The notes under the pieces are model-generated. The model did not search any database and was not told the origin of the DNA. It worked only from the letters and a program-made list of their open reading frames with translations. Positions 7,401 through 12,793 of a stretch of 12,793 nt of DNA are shown in pieces (the first letter of the stretch is position 1; the number at the start of each line of letters is the position of its first letter). The position numbers and the translations under genes were made by a program. The DNA comes from Myxococcales bacterium. Its GTDB lineage: Bacteria; Myxococcota_A; UBA9042; PHBI01; JAAZYN01. The stretch covers positions 283 to 13,075 of the forward strand of contig JAAZYN010000038.1 in the NCBI GenBank assembly GCA_014239625.1, in the 5' to 3' direction.

Positions 7401-9985
7401 ATGTACCCAGCGTCGAGTTGGAGCGTTTTGCCGCCTACCTGCCCGAGGCCATGACCGCCGGAGGGGTTCGGCGCGCCTTGGGTGGGAGCCTCACGGTGAA
7501 AGCGCAAAAGACGCTCGACGCGCGTCCCACCGTTCGGATGACCGTGCGTGCGCTGGAGGTTCGCCCTGGACGTGGTGGGCGACGATTGACCAAGGCTGCT
7601 CTGATTGCGCGTTCAGATCGAACCAGGTTTACGCTGGCCCGGGGCCGAACCAGCCTGGAACAGCAGCTCGAATTGGACGTCGGGGTGGACTACGGCGTCA
7701 CGGATGCGATCGCGACGGCGGTCAAAGGCGAGACCCCAAAGGGGGGGTGGGAGACCTACCTCGAAGACCGCAAAGGCGAGCTGCTGAAGGCCCGGCTGAC
7801 CGGTGAGCTGACGACCTCCGGGTTGTTGCTCGGGGACCTTCCATTTGTACCGGCGTCCCTTGGCTCGGTTCGGTTGCAGACGTTTGGTCGCACGTCGGCG
7901 CCAGCTCCAGGACGCCAAGACCCGCAGCGGGCCCCCCTCCGATTGCTCGGCACGGTCGGGGCGCCTCGGGCCGAGGGTTGGGCCATCGTCGAACGCGTCC
8001 CCTTGGCCAACAATCTCCGGGGCCGCATCGAGATGCGCTTCGACGGCGCTTCGCAGGACAGGCGCGCGGAGGTTCAGGTGGCGATCCCGCAGCAGGTCCT
8101 CGCTTCGGTCAAGATCGCGCTGCCACCCCTGGTGGAGAGGCTCCTCAGCGTGGGGCGCGCGACGGATGTATTGAAGGACCCGGAGCTCGACGTCGAGGTC
8201 TTCAGCGAAGCGTTGGCAGCCGACTCTCTGGGACGTCTGCTGCCTTCGCTGGCTGATACGGTCAACAGCCTCGTCCCGGAGGGTCGGACGACGTTCCACG
8301 CGCGTGTACGGGGGACCCCGCAAGGGCCGGAGATTCGAGCGGACGTGCGGCTGGAGCGACGGCAAGACACCTACGTGGCGAGCCTCACGCGGAACGTTCA
8401 CCTGCTGGGGCATGTGGGCCCTGCTGGCACGCGCGTGTACGCGATGGCGGATCAGGGGCCGGCGGGGGGGATGCTGCTGGCGCGAGCCGGGCTTGATGTC
8501 CCATCGTCGGCCTTTCTCGCCTTCGGCGACGGCTGGGTGGACGACCTCATGCGCCAGCCCCTGACCGGCGGGCTCGCGTCCACGGACTTTCGCCTCGATC
8601 AGCTCGAGCACGTTCTGCCATCCGTGTTCGGCCGCTCCCGAGGGTGGCTCGATGCCGACGTGAAGCTCACCGGCACCGCGGGTGACCCGATCTTGGAAGG
8701 ATACTCCGACGTCCGCTTCGACGAGGTGGAGGTGAAGCTCATCGGTAAGCGAAGCGACGGGCCGTTCGACGTCGGCCTGTGGTTTCATGACCGGATGCTG
8801 GAGCTGTGTCGAGCTGCTCCACGGGCCAGCGCGGCGCCACGAGCCAAGGGGCGCTGCGTGCCGCTGGAGTTCGACGAAGGCGGCGGAACGATGAAGATCG
8901 GTCTGTTGATGCGACTGCCCAAGCTCGATCCCGCGGCGATGGCGCTCGCTGGGCGCGTGCACATGAAGGGCTTCGATCTCTTCGAGAGCGAGACCCTGCG
9001 TTTGAAGGCCGACAGCGACCTCTCGATCGGCGGCACCCTGGCGCGACCCATCTTCACCGGCACGCTCGACGTCCACGAGGCTAGGTATGTCCCCGACGTT
9101 GGAGGCTCCGATGTACAAACCATCGGCATGCCCGAGGACGTTCGGATGTTGAGCAGCGTGAGGGTGGGAGGGCCACGGATGGCTGAACGTGCCGGCGGGA
9201 CTCTGGCTCCGTTGGAGTTTGTGGGGCCGTTTCCCGTGGTCGTCGACGTCGAGACGCGACTGCCCAAGGGGGGAGTCCACGTCACCAACAAGTTCATCGA
9301 CGCCAGACCACACGGAACCATCCGCGCTCGCACCGACTCCGATGGGACGCTCCGCGTCAAGGGACGGGTGTGGGTCAACGACGGCGTATTCCGTCCGTTT
9401 GACCGCGAGTTCACGTTCTCCGAGGACTCCTACGTGGACTTCACCGGTGACCCGTCGGTGGATCCTGTGCTCCATATCAGGGCGGCCTACAGCATCGCCG
9501 GCGTGGATCTCTCGAGCATCGGCAAGTCGGTTACCCCCAAATCGACGATCACCGTGGCCATCGACGGCAAGACTGGCAACATCGACGGCGAGCCCGACCT
9601 CGGCAACGATCTGGGGATGACCAAGGAGCAGATGATGAGCATCATCCTCCTGGGCACGCCGGGTGGTCTCGCTTCAGGTAGCGCGGACGCCCTGTCCGAA
9701 GCCGCGTTGAGCGCGCTGGGCTTCTCCGAGAAGCTTCGTGAGGGTTTCTTCTTCCTGGATCGGATCAGCTTTGTGCCGACGGGTGATTCGGTGAGGCTTC
9801 ACGTCGGCAAGGAGCTTGGCGAGAACCTCTGGGGCTATTACGACTTCAACTCGAACGCCGCCCAGGACGACAATCAGCACGTCATCCGAGTGGAGTGGCG
9901 GTTCTCGAAGGGGTGGCGACTGGAGACTCGGGTCGGCGACTTCCAGACGGGCAGTTTGGAGCTTCTGTACCGCTACACGTACTGA
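4412..9985 (+). CDS. TamB/AsmA-like translocation and assembly module protein
   Basis: A 1857-residue envelope protein of the TamB (DUF490) family. Members form a long beta-taco groove across the periplasm and are linked to outer-membrane protein insertion and phospholipid transport. Residues 21-43 form a single N-terminal membrane anchor, followed by the family-typical TDWGREQVRR at 44-53. The body to about residue 1450 is a long run of beta-rich, AsmA-like segments rich in Val, Leu and Gly. The C-terminal domain is typical: a GRVWVNDGVFRPF block with a following D-P-VLHI element, MTKEQMMSIILLGTP near residue 1747, VRLHVGKELGENLWGYYDF, and a final SLELLYRYTY that resembles a strand that would meet a barrel partner. 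The only cysteines after the anchor are C1466 and C1482. It is longer than the roughly 1260 residues of E. coli TamB. No tamA-type gene is adjacent on either side. Transcription appears independent of the upstream cluster. Confidence 0.93.
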   Translation: MGDASTAPELTPPRSWLRRGLKACVWLLISLALLVVAAYLALQTDWGREQVRRLSLGALNDAIAGEFRVGRLVGDPLGTPTLLDVELLDPDGGTVFTIERVIVSLDVWSLVGQKVHIEALQVTGLSFNLRDAEGRVGIARAFAPPGPGVLGDWLIGGGEPESPWRVQIDAISVRDTLVLAGSLRSGGARVSVEDLTIGGALSQGPSGLRWKDLSVAGRVVGLSGPSSDEPLALASHGVMGDGFVVFESFEARLGEHRAKLSGRMVRADGEHEVDLRVASVSVDLPALASPLERGKVEVAGTIAGALGGAKVHLDVRSAGGSVELRGLAGLRPGGPVVDLDVSGRGLAPIKVSRRVTTPVQANLDGRVQLQGDPAGLGFLDAGLTLSGFRGVEGLPPVLETVLRVYRGNLEARVEQPPQMTLSVVGPLESPFSFDIAAQDVDLGVYARAAGIAGIGSEIHLFEGYGEVQLLGEGAVGLLLAADMVVENISIDGAEQRVNARALSGDVDFHYPGWGVPLGELNLSVDELDIAHGVGAAEQRRYADHVIAAIETAPGDAGTVALEGAVSGFTIQMPEGTIGEVVIPAAVKVSETDWRPVGKVSVKARDVDVATFRGSIINAAMTLRRAGHEVSEELLVSGSLKARRVGVGETVALGSASGTIRGRVSRRGGWSGRLKLDASTVDVADQLLNMAHVDLQAASMESASGSLSDALRLSGTVAGDTWRMRGTSVGAKRVFVTVEGLTLPLGGGFPRGEIAFDLTQAKALRPVGRLTGDVSLQRGGSITVKAMGRGGLVDRDLHLDVDLPIDGRSTTRLTVHELQLRDRRGDGFVVRGGVVELGRGRISTQGVTFKELGRGGGFSVAGVFRTGRGPIDLTLDGRSVDVRKWAGRFEDLIGVSIPLPGELAGLLDVRASARRRRGEFSGDATVKLSGGRYDVLKGVRGRVSAQLGDGWLIVDGVLHERQVADPLVFESVRVPVRVFSGRRWWSWGDLRKADGTVDVPSVELERFAAYLPEAMTAGGVRRALGGSLTVKAQKTLDARPTVRMTVRALEVRPGRGGRRLTKAALIARSDRTRFTLARGRTSLEQQLELDVGVDYGVTDAIATAVKGETPKGGWETYLEDRKGELLKARLTGELTTSGLLLGDLPFVPASLGSVRLQTFGRTSAPAPGRQDPQRAPLRLLGTVGAPRAEGWAIVERVPLANNLRGRIEMRFDGASQDRRAEVQVAIPQQVLASVKIALPPLVERLLSVGRATDVLKDPELDVEVFSEALAADSLGRLLPSLADTVNSLVPEGRTTFHARVRGTPQGPEIRADVRLERRQDTYVASLTRNVHLLGHVGPAGTRVYAMADQGPAGGMLLARAGLDVPSSAFLAFGDGWVDDLMRQPLTGGLASTDFRLDQLEHVLPSVFGRSRGWLDADVKLTGTAGDPILEGYSDVRFDEVEVKLIGKRSDGPFDVGLWFHDRMLELCRAAPRASAAPRAKGRCVPLEFDEGGGTMKIGLLMRLPKLDPAAMALAGRVHMKGFDLFESETLRLKADSDLSIGGTLARPIFTGTLDVHEARYVPDVGGSDVQTIGMPEDVRMLSSVRVGGPRMAERAGGTLAPLEFVGPFPVVVDVETRLPKGGVHVTNKFIDARPHGTIRARTDSDGTLRVKGRVWVNDGVFRPFDREFTFSEDSYVDFTGDPSVDPVLHIRAAYSIAGVDLSSIGKSVTPKSTITVAIDGKTGNIDGEPDLGNDLGMTKEQMMSIILLGTPGGLASGSADALSEAALSALGFSEKLREGFFFLDRISFVPTGDSVRLHVGKELGENLWGYYDFNSNAAQDDNQHVIRVEWRFSKGWRLETRVGDFQTGSLELLYRYTY

Positions 9986-9990
9986 GCCGG

Positions 9991-10025
9991 GCGCTCGGCG
10001 GTTGGCGTATCCGGCCGCCGCGAGC
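9991..10025 (+). terminator. GC-rich hairpin just after the tamB-like stop codon
   Basis: Bases 9996-10005 pair with 10011-10020 in a ten-pair stem (eight Watson-Crick and two G-T pairs) with a five-base CGTAT loop. Further pairs (9994/10022, 9991-9992/10024-10025) extend it with two mismatches. It starts five bases after the TGA. Only a weak T-run follows (GTTTG at 10030-10034), so it may act as an mRNA 3'-end stabiliser or a terminator of the T-poor kind seen in GC-rich bacteria. Confidence 0.45.
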
Positions 10026-10266
10026 TGTCCGTTTGCATGTGAGCTGGGCTAATCCGGGTCACTCAGGCCTCTCCGGCTGCCACCGGCGGATCCGCAGCGC
10101 ATACGGGCGCCTACTCCCTGCGGCGAGTGCGACGTGCGTGTCCTACGACGTTGCTCGCCTGGCGGTCCGCGCCACCCCCGCCCCTCCATGGTCTCGCTCC
10201 AAGCCCCATGAATGAACCGGGCTCCATGACGCGACGCGACGTTCCACGCAGCACACTGGGACGAGG
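10026..10266. other. Convergent intergenic region, no gene seen
   Basis: This is the rest of the 281-bp gap between two converging transcription units. No ORF here looks like a protein. A weak AGCCC/GGGCT inverted repeat (around 10202-10223) lies downstream of the hydrolase stop on the minus strand but lacks a T-tract. No RNA gene or repeat was recognised. Confidence 0.4.
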
Positions 10267-10878
10267 TCATAGTGTTGTGACGAAGGCGCGCACCGCCTCG
10301 AGGATGCGGGCGTTCACCTCCTCCTGAGTCTGGCCTGCGGCCGCGAGAGCGCGTTTGCCGCAGCGCAGCGAGTGGTCGCCTCCATCCACCACATGCAACG
10401 TGCTGCGGGCGGTCATCCGCTTGCGCACAGCGTCGAACAGGTCCAGCGGACCCATCGGATCGCGCGTGCCTTGGATGAACAGGATTGGCGTGCCCAGCGA
10501 CAATAGGACCTCGTCGCGGATCGCGCCCGATTTGCCCGCTGATTTGAGCGGGTAGCCGAAGCACACCAACCCGGCGACCCGGTCGGCGGCGTCGTCGCGC
10601 TCCACGGTGAGGTGGCAGCCTACCCGTGAGCCCATCGACTTGCCGGCGAGCACCAGCGTCTCCGTCGTCGATGCCGGCGCGAGCTGCTCGAGCGCATCGT
10701 GGTGGCGCGCGATGAGCTTTGGGAGACGATCCGGAGCCCTGCGGCCTTCGAGGCGATAATGGTAATCGAAGGGTTGGACCCTGCCGATGGCGTCGAGCCG
10801 CTCGGTCCAGGCGGTCATCCAGCCCGAGTCCGATCCGGCACCGGCCCCGGGGGCGAACAACAGGGTGGGGCGGTTCAT
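10267..10878 (-). CDS. Alpha/beta hydrolase, TEX30/KANSL3-like (COG3571 type)
   Basis: A 203-residue alpha/beta hydrolase of the small dienelactone-hydrolase-like group that includes TEX30/KANSL3. The full triad is visible: the nucleophile S81 in the elbow GKSMGSR (79-85), D140 in QGTRDPMG, and H169 in GGDHSL. An N-terminal LLFAPGAGAG (6-15) gives the oxyanion loop, and CFGYPL follows strand 6 as usual in this group. There is no signal peptide or membrane segment, so it is cytoplasmic. Length matches the family. It is the last gene of a three-gene minus-strand operon and its ATG overlaps the VOC gene stop by four bases (ATGA). The substrate is unknown even for well-studied relatives. Linkage to phnW is the only functional hint and does not prove a role in phosphonate metabolism. 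Confidence 0.87.
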   Translation of the reverse strand: MNRPTLLFAPGAGAGSDSGWMTAWTERLDAIGRVQPFDYHYRLEGRRAPDRLPKLIARHHDALEQLAPASTTETLVLAGKSMGSRVGCHLTVERDDAADRVAGLVCFGYPLKSAGKSGAIRDEVLLSLGTPILFIQGTRDPMGPLDLFDAVRKRMTARSTLHVVDGGDHSLRCGKRALAAAGQTQEEVNARILEAVRAFVTTL

Positions 10879-11297
10879 GTCGCGAAGACCTGGTTCATGT
10901 CGCGAAACGACTTGAACTCCAACGCATTGCCGCTCGGGTCCCGAACGAAGAAGGTGCCCTGCTCGCCGATCTCACCCGCGAAGCGGACCCGTGGTTCGAT
11001 GATGACATCAGCCCCGCCGTCCAACAGGCGCTGACCCAGGGCGCGCCAGTCGTCCCAGGGGAGGACGGCGCCGAAGTGACGGACAGGGACCGCGTCGCCG
11101 TCGACCTCATTGGTGGCCAGCGTGGCGTCGTCAGCGTCCACGAGGTGAGCGCTGATCTGATGGCCGAAGAAGTCATAGTCGACCCAGCGCTTTGCGGAGC
11201 GACCCTCGCGGCAGCCCAACAGATCGCCATAAAACGATCGTGTAGTCGCCAGGTCCCGCACAGGAAACGCCAGATGAAACAGGGCAGGCATCGTCAT
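10875..11297 (-). CDS. VOC-superfamily (glyoxalase/bleomycin resistance fold) metalloprotein
   Basis: A 140-residue vicinal oxygen chelate protein with two beta-alpha-beta-beta-beta modules. Module one starts HLAFPVRDLATTRSFYGDLL (8-27). Module two contains HFGAVLPWDDW (74-84) and ends FFVRDPSGNALEFKSF (116-131). H8, H74 and E127 occupy the positions expected for the metal ligands, so it is probably a metal-dependent enzyme rather than a pure binding protein. The reaction cannot be read off: the superfamily includes glyoxalases, dioxygenases, fosfomycin-resistance enzymes and others. The chosen ATG overlaps the phnW stop (ATGA); a second ATG two codons in is equally possible. It is the middle gene of the operon. 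With phnW beside it a role around phosphonoacetaldehyde is conceivable but purely inferred. Confidence 0.87.
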   Translation of the reverse strand: MTMPALFHLAFPVRDLATTRSFYGDLLGCREGRSAKRWVDYDFFGHQISAHLVDADDATLATNEVDGDAVPVRHFGAVLPWDDWRALGQRLLDGGADVIIEPRVRFAGEIGEQGTFFVRDPSGNALEFKSFRDMNQVFAT

Positions 11298-12412
11298 GGG
11301 GCCGCCGAGGTGATGTCTTGGCGCTCGAGGACCTCGGCGACCGTCGTCACGAAGCGTCCGATGTCTCTCGGCGTGACCTGTCCGATACAGCCGATGCGGA
11401 AGGTCGGTGCTTGGGTCAGCTTGCCCGGATAGATCGCGAACCCGCGTTGGCGGAGGGCATCGTAGAAGCGCGTGAAGGTGAAGTTGGGGTCGGCCGGCTG
11501 ACGTAAGGTCACGATGATGGGGGCCTGAAGCTCGTCCGGGAGCAGCGTCTCGAAGCCGAGGCGACGCAGCCCCGACACCAGCGCTTCGCAGTTTTGCCGG
11601 TAGCGGCCACCGCGCCCCTCGACGCCGCCCTCTTCATGGTGAAGGCGCAGCGCTTCATGCAGCGCGGCGATGACCTGAGTCGGAGGGGTGAACCGCCACT
11701 GAGCGTTGTTTTCGAAGCCGCGGAGCTGGGCGTGCAGGTCCAACGACAGCGAGTGGCAGTTGCCTGCGGCCGCCTCGAGGGCGTCTGTGCGGGCGATGGC
11801 AAAGCCGAAGCCGGGGACACCCTCGAGGCATTTATTGCTGCTCGCCACGACGGCTTGGAACGGGGTGCGCTTCGCGTTCAGGGGCAGCGCCCCGAAGGCG
11901 CTCATGGCGTCGATGATGAGCTCGCGCCCGTGCTTGGCTGTCACGTCGGCGATCTGTTGGATGGGGTTGAGCATCCCCGTAGTCGTCTCGCAGTAGACGG
12001 CAGCGACGTGAGTGATCGATGGGTCCTCCGCGAGGGCGGCGTCGAGCCGGGCTACAGAGGTCGGCTCGGTCTCGTCGTCGACCAACGTGACGACCTCCCG
12101 GCCCATGATCTCGATCATGTGGGTGATCCTTCGCCCATACGCTCCGTTCATCAGGACCAGCGCTTTGCCGTCACGGGGCAAGAGCGTCCCGAGGGTGGCC
12201 TCCACCGAGAACGTGCCGCTGCCCTGCATCAGCACGCAGCTATACGCCGCGGGGTCGGCGCACAACGCGACCAGCTGCTGTCGGACCTCGCGATTGATAC
12301 GAATGAACGCCTGGTCGCGGGACCCGAAGTCGACGGTCATAGCGTTCCGGGTACTCGACGCGGTGGTCAACGGTCCGGGAGTGAGCAGGAGCGGGACAGA
12401 TTCGGTTGGCAT
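11294..12412 (-). CDS. phnW: 2-aminoethylphosphonate:pyruvate aminotransferase
   Basis: A 372-residue PLP-dependent class V aminotransferase that interconverts 2-aminoethylphosphonate plus pyruvate and phosphonoacetaldehyde plus alanine. It starts LLLTPGPLTT and carries the PLP lysine K194 in the diagnostic SSNKCLEGVPGFGF block, the PLP-ring aspartate D168 in IIDAMSAFGA, and R339 in FRIGCIG, which binds the phosphonate. These positions agree within one residue with the known Salmonella enzyme (about 367 residues). HSLSLDLHAQ, QWRFTPPTQ and GFAIYPGKLTQ are also PhnW-like and separate it from alanine-glyoxylate aminotransferases. I chose the ATG at 12412 over one at 12448 because GGAG lies seven bases before it and the family starts there. 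It heads a three-gene operon. No phnX is seen, so direction (phosphonate breakdown or synthesis) is open. Confidence 0.95.
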   Translation of the reverse strand: MPTESVPLLLTPGPLTTASSTRNAMTVDFGSRDQAFIRINREVRQQLVALCADPAAYSCVLMQGSGTFSVEATLGTLLPRDGKALVLMNGAYGRRITHMIEIMGREVVTLVDDETEPTSVARLDAALAEDPSITHVAAVYCETTTGMLNPIQQIADVTAKHGRELIIDAMSAFGALPLNAKRTPFQAVVASSNKCLEGVPGFGFAIARTDALEAAAGNCHSLSLDLHAQLRGFENNAQWRFTPPTQVIAALHEALRLHHEEGGVEGRGGRYRQNCEALVSGLRRLGFETLLPDELQAPIIVTLRQPADPNFTFTRFYDALRQRGFAIYPGKLTQAPTFRIGCIGQVTPRDIGRFVTTVAEVLERQDITSAAP

Positions 12413-12419
12413 GGTGGGA

Positions 12420-12423
12420 CTCC
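12420..12423 (-). promoter_or_regulatory. Ribosome-binding site of phnW
   Basis: GGAG on the minus strand lies seven bases before the ATG at 12412. It decides the start in favour of the shorter 372-residue product, because no such signal precedes the upstream ATG at 12448. Confidence 0.6.
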
Positions 12424-12708
12424 AGAGGTGACGCGGCACCACTGCCACAGCCCCGACGCGGGATCAATCCCCGTGGGCGGGCTCTCTCCACCCAGACCGC
12501 GCCGCGCTCGCTGTTGGTGCCTGACGCCGTCGGCGGTGGTGACCCGCCACGCGTCGCTGTTGCGGACGTCCTTGACTGGCCGAGCCCGAGTCGACCTCAT
12601 GTCAGCTGCGCCCACCTCATGTCAGGTGCGCCCTCGCGCCTGCCGTGGACGTCTGACCGCAGGACCGGCGTTGCGCGGCTGTGGAGGGCCCCGACGGAGT
12701 GGCGCTCT
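12424..12708 (-). other. Upstream region of the phnW operon
   Basis: About 285 bp without a convincing gene; the ORFs crossing it read as low-complexity translations of GC-rich DNA. It should contain the phnW promoter, but I see no good -35/-10 pair. It holds the tandem repeat at 12594-12633 and a short hairpin (stem 12457-12462 with 12470-12475, loop ATCAATC), about 45-63 bp upstream of the phnW start. Confidence 0.4.
12594..12633. repeat. Tandem 2 x 20-bp direct repeat upstream of phnW
   Basis: Two directly adjacent 20-bp copies (12594-12613 and 12614-12633) of ACCTCATGTCAGNTGCGCCC differ at a single base (C in the first, G in the second). The second copy contains a perfect inverted repeat CACCT-6-AGGTG (12613-12628), which the one-base change breaks in the first. 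Two identical sites about two helical turns apart could be a regulator-binding array, or just a small tandem duplication. Confidence 0.7.
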
Positions 12709-12792
12709 TTACCGGCGCAGCATGTCGTAGGCTTCCTTGCTCCGCGACTTTCGGAAGTGCTTGTAACTGTTCGACGCGGGCGCTGGGCGGCT
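12709..12792 (-). CDS. Possible C-terminal end of a minus-strand gene (partial)
   Basis: On the minus strand a frame enters from the window edge and ends at TAA (12711-12709), giving 27 residues with a basic, polar C-terminus (ends SKEAYDMLRR). Its composition looks more like a real protein tail than the surrounding frames, but the piece is too short to name or to be sure it is coding. If real it runs in the same direction as phnW, about 300 bp upstream. Confidence 0.35.
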   Translation of the reverse strand, partial: SRPAPASNSYKHFRKSRSKEAYDMLRR

Positions 12793-12793
12793 C

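Noticed and set aside
7613..9475. 620-residue antisense open frame inside the tamB-like gene
   Set aside because: Long antisense frames are expected opposite GC-rich genes. The translation is rich in His, Arg, Gly and Gln with no recognisable motif, while the sense frame is a clear TamB protein.
12412..12448. Longer phnW product starting at the ATG at 12448
   Set aside because: The extra 12 residues do not resemble the family N-terminus, and the GGAG ribosome-binding site points to the ATG at 12412.
12409..12490. Complete tRNA gene around the T-arm-like hairpin
   Set aside because: The GGGCGGG after the T-arm has no matching 5' acceptor strand at the expected distance, and no D-arm or anticodon arm could be built.
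11594..12730. 378-residue plus-strand frame opposite phnW
   Set aside because: phnW on the minus strand is unambiguous by its active-site motifs, and this frame has no motif of its own.

Overview
The window is clearly GC-rich, with G or C at most third codon positions, and its genes are Gram-negative in type: a TamB/AsmA-like outer-membrane biogenesis protein and a polysaccharide-type gene cluster. Gene style and the mix of genes suggest a Myxococcota-like (former Deltaproteobacteria) or related bacterium. That placement is inference, since there is no rRNA or other marker gene here.

Left region (1-4296, plus strand). Four genes look like the 3' part of a surface-polysaccharide or glycolipid operon: a 5'-truncated multi-pass membrane protein of the LPG-synthase/flippase-like family; a 574-residue heparinase II/III-like protein with no signal peptide; a UDP-glucuronate 4-epimerase-like short-chain dehydrogenase whose GTG start overlaps the previous stop; and a class I SAM methyltransferase 56 bp further on. 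A sugar-nucleotide epimerase translationally coupled to a lyase-fold protein suggests a uronic-acid-containing glycan.

Centre (4297-9985, plus strand). A 115-bp spacer with small dyads and a TATAGT box precedes one very large gene for a 1857-residue TamB-family protein: an N-terminal membrane anchor, a long repetitive beta-rich body, and a conserved C-terminal DUF490/TamB domain. No tamA (BamA-like barrel) gene is next to it. A GC-rich hairpin follows its stop codon within a 281-bp gap where transcription converges.

Right region (10267-12412, minus strand). Three genes joined by two ATGA overlaps form a tight operon: phnW (2-aminoethylphosphonate:pyruvate aminotransferase, with the full active-site pattern), a VOC/glyoxalase-fold metalloprotein, and a small TEX30/KANSL3-type alpha/beta hydrolase. 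The usual partner phnX is not in the window. Upstream of phnW is about 300 bp of apparently non-coding DNA holding a 2 x 20-bp tandem repeat and a small hairpin, then the possible C-terminal end of another minus-strand gene at the window edge.

No CRISPR array, insertion sequence, rRNA or complete tRNA was found. Most of the window is recognisable core or accessory metabolism. The most interesting points are the lyase-fold/epimerase pair, the phnX-less phnW operon, and the single cysteine pair in the otherwise cysteine-free periplasmic part of the TamB protein.
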